Positions 22,645 through 30,060 of a stretch of 34,469 nt of DNA are shown in pieces. Origin of the DNA: an uncultured Porphyromonadaceae bacterium (GTDB lineage: Bacteria > Bacteroidota > Bacteroidia > Bacteroidales > Muribaculaceae); NCBI GenBank assembly GCA_902462525.1, contig CABQCA010000004.1, positions 1 to 34,469 of the forward strand, read 5' to 3'. The notes below the pieces were generated by a model, which did not search any database, had not been told where the DNA came from, and saw only the letters and a program-made list of their open reading frames with translations. The stretch's first letter is position 1. The number at the start of each line of letters is the position of its first letter. A program made the position numbers and the translations under genes.

Positions 22645-23544
22645 ATGGAACTACGACAATTAAGATATTTCGCCAAAGCTGTTGAGACGCTCAATTTCTC
22701 TGATGCCGCAAAAAGTCTCAATATCGCTCAAAGCTCACTTTCACAGCAGATCAAACAACTTGAAGATGAACTTGGCACAAAGCTTTTCATCCGCAGCAGC
22801 CATTCCATCCGTCTTACCGAGGCAGCAGAGGTGATGCTGCCTTTCGCGCTGAGGACACTCCACGAAGCCGAATCCTGCGCCGACCGTATTCATGATTTGC
22901 AGAAACTGCTTGCCGGGACACTCAATATCGGGGTAACTCATTCTTTCAGCTCCATACTTACGGAATCCGTCATTTCGTTCATGAAGATGTATCCGGCAAT
23001 AAAGCTGAACATAGTGTATAAGCAGATGAATGAGCTTATGGAATTGCTTGCAAAGCGTGAGGTAGATTTCGTTCTCGCTTTCAGACCTCTCCGGCCGCTG
23101 CCCGATGTTGAGTCGCATATCCTGTTCCAGAACGCATTGTCGGCGATAGTCGGCAAATATCATCCCCTCGCTTCCAAGGAGAAGGTTTCCATAGCGGAGC
23201 TTGAAAAATACGAACTTGCACTTCCCTCAAAAGGATTACAGGCCCGCAATGCCTTTGACAGTATCGTGTCAAACTACAATAATTTCAAAATTCGTATCGA
23301 ACTAAACGAAGTCAATACACTGCTGAAACTTGTCCGACAGACCTGCCTCGTGACTGTGTTGGCAGAAGATTCCATATATGATGCCGTTGGTGTAAAGGCT
23401 GTGCCGATTGATGTTCCCGACAACGAGATGGCTGGATGCGTACATATCCTGAAAGGAACATACCGTAAACATTCCATGCAGGAATTCATCCGGATTCTTA
23501 CCGAATCAATAGCAGTCAAACGTCTTCAGAACAACTGGATATAA
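22645..23544 (+). CDS. LysR-family transcriptional regulator
   Basis: The ATG at 22645 gives MELRQLRYFAKAVETLNFSD, the canonical LysR start; the helix-turn-helix is at about residues 18-40 (AAKSLNIAQSSLSQQIKQLE). A ligand-binding domain follows (about 90-295), with LNIGVTHSFSSILTESVISF at its start. No OxyR-like cysteine pair is present. Ligand and targets are unknown; its neighbours are the ThrE pair and the MetE-like gene, and MetR, the classical metE regulator, is of the same family. A -7 box TAACTTTG (22634-22641) lies directly before the ATG without a good -33, so a nearly leaderless transcript or read-through from ThrE is possible. GC is low (26 of 60 at 22681-22740). Confidence 0.9.
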   Translation: MELRQLRYFAKAVETLNFSDAAKSLNIAQSSLSQQIKQLEDELGTKLFIRSSHSIRLTEAAEVMLPFALRTLHEAESCADRIHDLQKLLAGTLNIGVTHSFSSILTESVISFMKMYPAIKLNIVYKQMNELMELLAKREVDFVLAFRPLRPLPDVESHILFQNALSAIVGKYHPLASKEKVSIAELEKYELALPSKGLQARNAFDSIVSNYNNFKIRIELNEVNTLLKLVRQTCLVTVLAEDSIYDAVGVKAVPIDVPDNEMAGCVHILKGTYRKHSMQEFIRILTESIAVKRLQNNWI

Positions 23545-23565
23545 AGATTGTGCCCGAAATTTCGA

Positions 23566-23648
23566 GTACTTTTGTGGGCAGGATTAAGAATTGCCGACAG
23601 GACTACATCTGAATATTCTCGGCTTTCCGTCGACTTACACAAAAGTAC
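23566..23648. repeat. Spaced 11-bp inverted repeat before the alkaline phosphatase gene
   Basis: GTACTTTTGTG (23566-23576) and CACAAAAGTAC (23638-23648) are perfect inverted copies 61 bases apart in the spacer between the LysR gene and the next promoter. They could be two operator sites or chance. The remaining spacer holds no other signal I recognise. Confidence 0.5.
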
Positions 23649-23695
23649 ACGATTAGTACCCACTTCCTTCTAAACCACTCTGACAATCAGCTGAT

Positions 23696-23726
23696 TTGCC
23701 CAAATAAGGAAAAAATTGTAATTTTG
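23696..23726 (+). promoter_or_regulatory. Promoter of the alkaline phosphatase operon
   Basis: TTG (23696-23698), 20-base spacer, TAATTTTG (23719-23726), 29 bases before the ATG. Confidence 0.75.
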
Positions 23727-23755
23727 CAGAATCTGAATTCTTTTACATCAATATA

Positions 23756-25120
23756 ATGCGCAAATATCTGCTTCTTATTCTGGCAATGCTGGGTCTGACA
23801 GTGTCGGCCCAGGCTCCCAAGTACATTTTTCTTTACATCGGCGACGGTATGGGCATGGGCCCGATAATAGCCGCGCAGAATTATAACCGCATGGTGCTGA
23901 AAACTGACAAACCGCTGAACATGATGCAGATGCCGGTTGCCGGCTGGGCTCAGACATGGTCGGCCAACAGCGATGTCACCGATTCGGCAGCTGCCGGAAC
24001 GGCTATCGCCACAGGGTATAAAACCAAAAACAGCATGCTGGGCATGACTCCCGACACTGTGGCCGTGAATTCGGTGGCTAAAATACTGCACGACCGAGGC
24101 TACGGGGTAGCCGTGGCTACGTCGGTGGCTGTCGACGACGCTACTCCGGGCGCGTTCTACGCCAACGTGCCGAACCGCAAGATGGCTTACGAAATCGACC
24201 GGCAGCTGCTCGAAAGCGGCTATGAATTCGTGGCCGGAGCCAATCTGAGCGGCACGGAGAAGGATGGAAAACCAACAGATATTTTCGACCGCTTCGCGGC
24301 AGAGGGCGTGCAGATTCTCCGCGGTCCCGCCGATATCGCCGGAATGAACGCCGTACGTGTGCTGCTGCTCAATGCCGACGGCATAGGCGACAAGTGGAAC
24401 ATAGGCTATACCATCGATTCTATTGCCGGTGCCATCTCGCTGCCTGTTATCGCGGCCACGGCTCTTGAACAGCTGCAGCGGACCTCGCCCGACCGTTTTT
24501 TCATGATGATTGAAGGAGGTAACATCGATCATGCCCTCCACGGCAACGACGCCGGAACTTCTATCAAGGAAATCCTCAATTTCGACGAGGCTATCGGTGT
24601 GGCTTTCGATTTCTACCGCTCACATCCTGATGAGACACTGATAATCGTCACAGCCGACCATGACACCGGCGCCATGGCCATCACCGGCAAGAACCGGAAT
24701 CTCGGTCTCATCGACTTCCAGAAAGTGTCGAAGGAGCAGTTCAGCGAGTTCTGCAAGGCTATGTTGCGCAGCCGCAATATCTTTACCTGGGACGACATGA
24801 AGAGCTACCTCACCGAAAATCTCGGATTTTTCACTCATGTAGAAGTGAGTGAAGCCGACGAAGAGGCTCTGCGCAAGCTCTTCGACGATACATTCGAGAA
24901 CCGTAACACAGCCGACCAGAAGACACTCTATGCAAGCTTCAATGCCTTCGCTGTGCGAGTGTTCGACATGCTCAACGACGCCGTCGGCATAAGCTTCAGC
25001 ACCACAAGCCACTCGGGCAATGTGGTGCCGGTTTTTGCCGTCGGTCCCGGCGCCGATCTTCTCAAAGGCTTCAACAACAACACCGGCATAGCTCCGGCAA
25101 TTCTCAAAGTAGCACAATGA
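23756..25120 (+). CDS. Alkaline phosphatase (exported)
   Basis: The signal peptide MRKYLLLILAMLGLTVSAQA leads into the alkaline phosphatase core. Metal ligand D30 lies in YIGDGMGMG, the nucleophile S77 in VTDSAAAGTA. Other metal-site blocks are IEGGNIDHALHGND and TADHDTGAMA, and the last histidine is in SHSGNVVPVFAVG. At 454 residues it is of normal family size. It releases phosphate from monoesters in the periplasm. It is first in a run of overlapping genes: the next start codon overlaps its stop by four bases. Whether it is phosphate-regulated cannot be read from the sequence. Confidence 0.93.
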   Translation: MRKYLLLILAMLGLTVSAQAPKYIFLYIGDGMGMGPIIAAQNYNRMVLKTDKPLNMMQMPVAGWAQTWSANSDVTDSAAAGTAIATGYKTKNSMLGMTPDTVAVNSVAKILHDRGYGVAVATSVAVDDATPGAFYANVPNRKMAYEIDRQLLESGYEFVAGANLSGTEKDGKPTDIFDRFAAEGVQILRGPADIAGMNAVRVLLLNADGIGDKWNIGYTIDSIAGAISLPVIAATALEQLQRTSPDRFFMMIEGGNIDHALHGNDAGTSIKEILNFDEAIGVAFDFYRSHPDETLIIVTADHDTGAMAITGKNRNLGLIDFQKVSKEQFSEFCKAMLRSRNIFTWDDMKSYLTENLGFFTHVEVSEADEEALRKLFDDTFENRNTADQKTLYASFNAFAVRVFDMLNDAVGISFSTTSHSGNVVPVFAVGPGADLLKGFNNNTGIAPAILKVAQ

Positions 25121-25689
25121 AAAAAGTGATAACCGTTTATTGCGCCTCTTCGGCTACGCTGGCGCCGGTATTCCACAGCGCTGCGGCAGCCCTCGGACGC
25201 GAAATCGCCGCTGCCGGCGCCGATCTTGTCTGCGGCGGAGGCCGCACCGGCCTCATGGGCGAGGTGAGCAATGCCGCCCTTGCCGGCGGAGGCAGCGTCA
25301 CAGGCGTCATTCCCGAATTTATGAAAGAACGCGGCTGGCAGCACGACGGCCTCAGCGATCTCCGTATCGTACCAGACATGCACAGCCGAAAATCCCTCAT
25401 GATGAAGCTTGCCACAGGTATTGTGGCACTTCCGGGCGGAATAGGTACTTTCGAGGAACTTTTCGAAGCCATAACATGGCGTCAGTTAGGACTTTTCGAC
25501 GGAAATATAGCCATATATAATGTGGATGGCTACTACGACGCCATTATATCGCAGTTCGAGAGCGCTGTCGGGCGCGGTTTCATGCGGCCCGACCACCGGC
25601 GCCTTTTTCGGGTGGTGTCGGAAGCGCGCGAAGCTGTTGAGTATGCCCTCGCTTCGCCGGAAGAAACAGTTTTTTCTCCTAAATTCTGA
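25117..25689 (+). CDS. LOG-family protein (TIGR00730, cytokinin-activating-type phosphoribohydrolase fold)
   Basis: A 190-residue Rossmann-fold enzyme with both LOG motifs: GGGRTGLMGEVSNAAL (phosphate-binding) and LPGGIGTFEELFEAITW (PGGxGTxxE, catalytic). Family members split nucleoside monophosphates into base and ribose-5-phosphate; the bacterial substrate is usually uncertain. The start overlaps the phosphatase stop (ATGA) and its TGA overlaps the next ATG by one base, so translation is coupled on both sides. Confidence 0.92.
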   Translation: MKKVITVYCASSATLAPVFHSAAAALGREIAAAGADLVCGGGRTGLMGEVSNAALAGGGSVTGVIPEFMKERGWQHDGLSDLRIVPDMHSRKSLMMKLATGIVALPGGIGTFEELFEAITWRQLGLFDGNIAIYNVDGYYDAIISQFESAVGRGFMRPDHRRLFRVVSEAREAVEYALASPEETVFSPKF

Positions 25690-26630
25690 TGGAGGACGGC
25701 GACAGCATACAGATTTTCGCGGTTCAGCCCGTCCGAGCGCCAAAGCACTGGGTTGACCCGGCGCTGCCATATCCGCCCGAACTTATGGCGGGGACGTCTC
25801 CGCTGTCGACAAGCATTGTCGATTCCATCGGCGCCGATACAGTGGCACCTCATATTCTCACAGCTGCCCAGGCCGAGGCTATGGCCGAAATCCGGCGGAC
25901 CGACAGCATCGCCGCCGCCAGAGCATATGCCGAGGCTCATTCCGGACATGCCGAGGGTCTGGAGCCTTCGGAACTTCCGGGCGCATTCGACCGAACAGAG
26001 CCTGTGAGTGCGCTGATTGCCGCTACGCTCGTCGTTGCCGGCCTCTGCGCACGCGGCATCGGGCGTGCGCTCCGTTCTTACCGCACTGCGCTCTTCAGTG
26101 TGCGACGCCGTGAAAACGCCTTCGACGACACCCATAAGGCTCCTGTCGGTGCATCGGTGTTACTCGCTCTCATTACCGTTGTTTTCGGCGGTCTGGCTCT
26201 ATACTGTTCCACACCTTTCTGTCTCGACCCCACATTCGCCGGAGCTATAGCCGCTGTAGGCTGTGCGGCGGCTTACTATGTGTTCATGTTCTGTGCCTGC
26301 CGCGTGGTGGGCTACACATTCGGCACACCATCGGGCAGTTCGCTGTGGAATGCCGGATATGTGGCCACAATGGCCTGTACCGGCCTTGCTCTCATAGTGC
26401 CGGTGCTGCTTATGATGTATATTCCGCAATGGCGTATACCGCTTCTGTGGATATGTGCGGTGCTGTTTATTTTGGGAAAAACGATATTTATCGTTAAAGG
26501 ATTTAGAATTTTTTACAATAAGATTCGCTCTCTGCTCTATTTTATTTTGTACCTTTGCACCTTAGAAATTATTCCTTTATTGGCGTTATACGCGGTCCTG
26601 AGCTATGTAGAAGGCGTTCAGACCGCGTGA
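25689..26630 (+). CDS. DUF4271 membrane protein
   Basis: A Bacteroidota-specific family that commonly precedes hemD, as it does here. The first about 95 residues are soluble and rich in Ala, Pro and Glu. At least six hydrophobic segments follow (for example LIAATLVVAGLCARGIG and LLALITVVFGGLALY, then SLLYFILYLCTLEIIPLLAL near the end). The C-terminal YNKIRSLLYFILYLCTLEII block with conserved aromatic and Glu residues is characteristic. Length is 313 residues. Function unknown. Confidence 0.85.
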   Translation: MEDGDSIQIFAVQPVRAPKHWVDPALPYPPELMAGTSPLSTSIVDSIGADTVAPHILTAAQAEAMAEIRRTDSIAAARAYAEAHSGHAEGLEPSELPGAFDRTEPVSALIAATLVVAGLCARGIGRALRSYRTALFSVRRRENAFDDTHKAPVGASVLLALITVVFGGLALYCSTPFCLDPTFAGAIAAVGCAAAYYVFMFCACRVVGYTFGTPSGSSLWNAGYVATMACTGLALIVPVLLMMYIPQWRIPLLWICAVLFILGKTIFIVKGFRIFYNKIRSLLYFILYLCTLEIIPLLALYAVLSYVEGVQTA

Positions 26631-26654
26631 AACTATATTTAAAACACTATTAAA

Positions 26655-27392
26655 GTGAAGGTTAAGAAAATTCTGGTATCACAACCCAAGCCGGCATCCG
26701 ATAAGTCGCCCTATTACGAAATAGCAGAGAAATACGGCGTAGACATTGTGTTCCGTCCCTTTATTAAGGTGGAAGGTCTGAGCGCAAAGGAATTCCGCAC
26801 TCAGAAAGTAAATATCAGCGATTACACCGCAGTCATTTTCACAGCAAAGACCGCGGTCGACAATTTCTTCCGTCTGTGCGAGGAAATGCGTATCACCATT
26901 CCGGTGACCCTGATGTACTTCTGCACCTCTGAAACGGTGGCAAACTATCTCCAGAAATATATCGTGTACCGCAAGCGCAAAATCTTCGCTTCCAAAACCG
27001 GCAAACTCGCCGATCTGCTGCCATCGATGCTCAAGCATAAGAACGATAAGTATCTCTTTGCCGTGAGCGACGTGAACAGCGGCGATGTGTCGTTCTTCAC
27101 TGAAAATAAACTCGACTGCACGCCTGCTGTGATGTACCGCACCGTGAGCAACGATTTCGCGGCTGACGAGCCTTTCGACTACGATATGCTTATTTTCTTC
27201 AGCCCTCAGGGCATCGACTCGCTGCTGAAGAATTTCCCCGACTTCAAGCAGGATGACATCAAAATCGGTGCTTTCGGCGCTGCTACAGCCAAGTCGGTCG
27301 CCGACGCCGGTCTGCGTGTCGACTTCGAGGCTCCCAATCCCGAGGCTCCGTCGATGACCGCCGCCCTCGACCTTTTCCTCAGCCGCCAGTGA
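26655..27392 (+). CDS. hemD: Uroporphyrinogen-III synthase
   Basis: Closes and inverts ring D of hydroxymethylbilane in tetrapyrrole synthesis (haem, and cobalamin in producers). GTG start at 26655 (MKVKKILVSQPKP). The 245 residues have the two-lobe HemD pattern: an opening VSQPKP strand, DYTAVIFTAKTAVDNFF, and in the second lobe DYDMLIFFSPQGIDSLLKNF and KIGAFGAATAKSVADAGLRV. This is the divergent Bacteroidota form. It follows DUF4271 by 24 bases. A link with the B12 riboswitch module 5 kb upstream is tempting but unsupported. Confidence 0.87.
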   Translation: MKVKKILVSQPKPASDKSPYYEIAEKYGVDIVFRPFIKVEGLSAKEFRTQKVNISDYTAVIFTAKTAVDNFFRLCEEMRITIPVTLMYFCTSETVANYLQKYIVYRKRKIFASKTGKLADLLPSMLKHKNDKYLFAVSDVNSGDVSFFTENKLDCTPAVMYRTVSNDFAADEPFDYDMLIFFSPQGIDSLLKNFPDFKQDDIKIGAFGAATAKSVADAGLRVDFEAPNPEAPSMTAALDLFLSRQ

Positions 27393-27443
27393 GGTCAGAA
27401 TATTAGGAAGTAATATTCCTTCAATAGAGAATAACGGACCATT

Positions 27444-27857
27444 GTGAAGAAATACGGGCTCGGGAAAAAAGAAAAATTGTGCTCGCAGCGTGCTGTCGAA
27501 CGTCTGTTCAGCCGCAGCGGGACCGATTTCAGTGCCCTTGCCTATCCGCTGCGTGTCATTGCCGCCGGTAATTCCGGAAGATGCTCTGATGCGCCGGTCG
27601 CGTTTCTCATTTCGATACCTAAGAAGCGCCTGCGCCATGCCGTCGATCGCGTGACAATGCGCCGCCGTGTGCGCGAGGCCTATCGCCTCAACCGCGACTG
27701 CTGCCCTCTTCCGGCAGCCGCACGCATAGATGTAGCGTTCGTCTATGTGGCCGATAAGCTTGTGAGCTACAGCAGCGTGGAGCGCTCGGTGCGTCGCCTG
27801 CTCGGTGCTCTCGGCACTCATTTCTCCAAACCGGCCGGCGATGAATGTGCTCAGTAA
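27444..27857 (+). CDS. rnpA: Ribonuclease P protein component
   Basis: Protein subunit that helps the RNase P RNA bind pre-tRNA. GTG start at 27444 (MKKYGLGKKEKLCSQRAVER). The RNR signature appears as DRVTMRRRVREAYR in the middle of the protein, and the early FLISIPKK strand is present. 137 residues, normal. Its end overlaps yidD by 17 bases. The order hemD-rnpA-yidD, without rpmH or dnaA, is a Bacteroidota arrangement. Confidence 0.93.
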   Translation: MKKYGLGKKEKLCSQRAVERLFSRSGTDFSALAYPLRVIAAGNSGRCSDAPVAFLISIPKKRLRHAVDRVTMRRRVREAYRLNRDCCPLPAAARIDVAFVYVADKLVSYSSVERSVRRLLGALGTHFSKPAGDECAQ

Positions 27858-28071
27858 GGCTCTGGTGTGGCTCCTGAGCGTGCCCATAGTATTTTATCGC
27901 GCATGCATATCGCCTCTCACGCCCCCGGCATGCCGCTTCACACCCACCTGCAGCGCCTATGCTCTCGAAGCCCTGAGAAAGCACGGTCCTTTCAAGGGCT
28001 TGTGGCTGGCTGTAAAACGGATTTGTCGCTGTCATCCGTGGGGCGGCAGCGGATACGACCCTGTGCCATGA
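27841..28071 (+). CDS. yidD: Membrane protein insertion efficiency factor YidD
   Basis: The ATG at 27841 gives MNVLSKALVWLLSVPIVFYR, 76 residues; a start further upstream inside rnpA is possible but not needed. The family core is complete: FYRACISPLTPPACRFTPTC then SAYALEALRKHG and CHPWGGSGYDPVP. It helps YidC-dependent insertion of inner-membrane proteins. Its stop overlaps the TatD-like start by four bases (ATGA). Confidence 0.93.
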   Translation: MNVLSKALVWLLSVPIVFYRACISPLTPPACRFTPTCSAYALEALRKHGPFKGLWLAVKRICRCHPWGGSGYDPVP

Positions 28072-28598
28072 GCCGCGATATACGCTCTTTTGCCGACATT
28101 CATTCGCACCGCTGCAGCGGGCCCGACGTGGTGCGCTCAGTCGAGCCCGGCGACCCAATGCCGGGCAGCTACGGCACGGTGTGGTACTCTGTAGGTATAC
28201 ATCCATGGAACACCGGCAGTGCTGTCGGCGAAGCTGAATATGCCGAATTAGAGCGTCTTGCCGCCGACCCCCGTGTGGTGGCTGTGGGTGAATGTGGCCT
28301 CGACGCTCTCCGCGGAGGTGCCTCCGATGTGCAGGAAGCCGCTTTCCTGCGGCAGGCCGCCATTGCCGAAAAAGTAGCCAAACCACTGATAATACACTGT
28401 GTGCGCCGCTACGGACGCCTTATGGAGCTGCATCACGAACTGAAACCGCGTCAGCTGTGGATAGTGCATGGTTTCCGCGGCAAGCCCGAACTCGCGCGCC
28501 AGCTCGCAGCCGCCGGTATCGGCATATCTCTTGGCATCCCGCGCCCCGACATCGCTGCCGTGGTACCACCGCCCTTACTCTTCGCTGAAACGGACTGA
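28068..28598 (+). pseudogene. TatD-family metal hydrolase, apparently frameshifted at the C-terminus
   Basis: The ATG at 28068 gives MSRDIRSFADIHSHR. TatD motifs follow in order: ADIHSH, VGIHPWN, AVGECGLD, PLIIHCVRR, WIVHGFRGKPE, and finally LLFAETD. The frame stops immediately after D176, which is the metal-binding aspartate of the ETD motif, giving 176 residues where relatives have roughly 40 more. Skipping one base at the stop (from 28597) opens a frame reading EIIEGARSIFNLLSTFGVSP, which resembles the missing final helices of TatD. So a one- or two-base indel, a sequencing error or a +1 frameshift is suspected. The promoter of the next gene lies inside this stretch. Confidence 0.65.
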
Positions 28599-28642
28599 GA
28601 TAATTGAAGGGGCGAGGTCCATTTTCAATCTTCTTTCCACTT

Positions 28643-28672
28643 TTGGCGTTTCGCCGAAAAGTGCTATATTTG
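28643..28672 (+). promoter_or_regulatory. Promoter of the MazG-like/deoC unit
   Basis: TTG (28643-28645), 19-base spacer, TATATTTG (28665-28672). It is only seven bases before the ATG at 28680, so the transcript would be nearly leaderless. Confidence 0.75.
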
Positions 28673-28679
28673 CAAAGTT

Positions 28680-29024
28680 ATGGAAAAACAGGATTCAGAC
28701 ATCGGATTGCGCAGTGCGCAGGAGATGGTCGACAGCTGGATTCGCAGTGTCGGCGTCCGCTATTTTTCGCCGCTGACAAATATGGCTGTCCTCGCCGAGG
28801 AAGTTGGCGAGGTGGCCCGTGTGATAGCGCGTACCGACGGTGAGCAGTCTGCCAAAGCCGGCGAGAAACTCGACCTCGCCGATGAGCTGGCCGACACCCT
28901 GTGGGTGCTGATGGCTATCGCCAATCAGCATGGAATAGACCTCGCGGATGCTTTCCGAAACAATTTGATTAAAAAAAACGTTAGGGATAGCAGACGACAT
29001 ATTGAAAACCATAAACTAACATAA
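28680..29024 (+). CDS. MazG-like nucleotide pyrophosphohydrolase
   Basis: A small all-alpha NTP pyrophosphohydrolase, probably for house-cleaning of odd nucleotides. The 114 residues contain the metal-binding pattern EEVGEVARVI (EExxE) and DLADELADTLWVLMAIAN (ExxD). ATG at 28680 (MEKQDSDIGLRSAQEMVDSW). deoC follows after six bases, so the two are co-transcribed. Confidence 0.88.
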   Translation: MEKQDSDIGLRSAQEMVDSWIRSVGVRYFSPLTNMAVLAEEVGEVARVIARTDGEQSAKAGEKLDLADELADTLWVLMAIANQHGIDLADAFRNNLIKKNVRDSRRHIENHKLT

Positions 29025-29030
29025 AATACT

Positions 29031-29927
29031 ATGAGCGAACCTACAACCGACAAATACACACAGGCCGTCAACGCCAGCGCCGTCACCGAAGACGATGCCG
29101 TTGTCGCTGCCGAGGTAAAGAAAATTCTCGACGAGCATTTCGCCGAAAACAATACTCGCGATGTCCACACATTTCTGCTTGGCACCATCGATCTCACAAC
29201 CCTCAAAGCCACCGACTCGCCTTCGTCGGTAGCCCGCTTCACCCAGAATGTCAACGATTTTGAGGAACGTTTTCCCTCGCTGCCCCACGTAGCCGCAATA
29301 TGCGTATATCCTAATTTCGCTGCTGTAGTACGCACCGTGCTCGAGGTGAGCGACGTGAAGATTGCATGTGTGTCGGGCGCATTTCCTTCGAGCCAGAGCT
29401 TCGAGGAGGTGAAGATTGCCGAAACATCGCTTGCCGTGGCAAACGGCGCCGACGAAATCGATATCGTGCTCAACGTGGGCGATTTCCTCGATCACGACTA
29501 CGAAACCGTGGCCGATATGATTACCGAGCAGAAAGAAGCTTGCCGCGGCGGTGTGCTGAAGGTGATTCTCGAGACCGGAGCCCTGAAAACAGCCCGCAAC
29601 ATCAAAGCCGCTTCGGTGCTGGCTCTCTACAGCGGTGCCGACTTCCTGAAAACTTCTACCGGCAAGGAATACCCCGGTGCAAGCCTCGAGGCTGCCTACG
29701 TGATGGCCCAGTGCATCAAGGAATACTTCGAGAAGACCGGAAACCGTGTCGGCTTCAAAGCCGCCGGCGGTGTCGCTACTACCGAAGATGCTGTCAAGTA
29801 CTACACTGTCATCAAGGAAGTACTCGGTGAGGAATGGCTTACGCCCGAATACTTCCGTCTCGGCGCAAGCCGTCTGGCAAACAACCTCCTCAGCGACATC
29901 GTAGGTTACGAAGTGAAGCACTTTTAA
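29031..29927 (+). CDS. deoC: Deoxyribose-phosphate aldolase
   Basis: Cleaves 2-deoxyribose-5-phosphate to glyceraldehyde-3-phosphate and acetaldehyde in deoxynucleoside breakdown. Schiff-base lysine K207 in GADFLKTSTGK and assisting lysine K243 in VGFKAAGGV are both present, and GADEIDIVLNVGDF supplies the substrate-site aspartate. 298 residues, somewhat longer than the E. coli enzyme because of an N-terminal extension, as in other Bacteroidota. Following the MazG-like gene, it suits nucleotide salvage. Confidence 0.95.
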   Translation: MSEPTTDKYTQAVNASAVTEDDAVVAAEVKKILDEHFAENNTRDVHTFLLGTIDLTTLKATDSPSSVARFTQNVNDFEERFPSLPHVAAICVYPNFAAVVRTVLEVSDVKIACVSGAFPSSQSFEEVKIAETSLAVANGADEIDIVLNVGDFLDHDYETVADMITEQKEACRGGVLKVILETGALKTARNIKAASVLALYSGADFLKTSTGKEYPGASLEAAYVMAQCIKEYFEKTGNRVGFKAAGGVATTEDAVKYYTVIKEVLGEEWLTPEYFRLGASRLANNLLSDIVGYEVKHF

Positions 29928-29953
29928 TCGAAGTTGAAAAGTTTATTAAGTAG

Positions 29954-30042
29954 AAAAAGTTAAGATAATAGTTTTGGACCCACAAGCGTTGGATTTCTTT
30001 TTACTATTTTCTTAACTTTCTAAACTCATTACTTTTTAACTC
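29954..30042. repeat. Dispersed AT-rich repeat, copies 4 and 5, with an inverted pair
   Basis: The 19-base arm at 29954-29972 (AAAAAGTTAAGATAATAGT) and the arm at 30003-30021 (ACTATTTTCTTAACTTTCT) are inverted copies matching at 17 of 19 positions around a 30-base centre. The right arm and the next 20 bases closely match the minus strand of 2411-2450. It could also serve as a terminator-like hairpin for deoC. Confidence 0.7.
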
Positions 30043-30060
30043 ACATTCAGATAAAAACAA

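Noticed and set aside
26550..26557. TACCTTTG inside the DUF4271 gene as a promoter for hemD
   Set aside because: No TTG at 19-20 bases upstream and the hemD start is 97 bases away; read-through from the phosphatase promoter is simpler.
26655..27392. hemD as part of the B12-responsive module
   Set aside because: It lies in a separate transcription unit 5 kb away in an order common to Bacteroidota; no riboswitch precedes it.
26679..27887. Minus-strand open frame of 402 codons opposite hemD and rnpA
   Set aside because: hemD and rnpA are supported by family motifs; the antisense frame spans both and the gap between them without any motif.
28590..28600. Programmed +1 frameshift in the TatD-like gene
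   Set aside because: The site lacks a known slippery codon before TGA or a stimulating signal; an indel or natural truncation is simpler, so it is reported only as a frameshift candidate.
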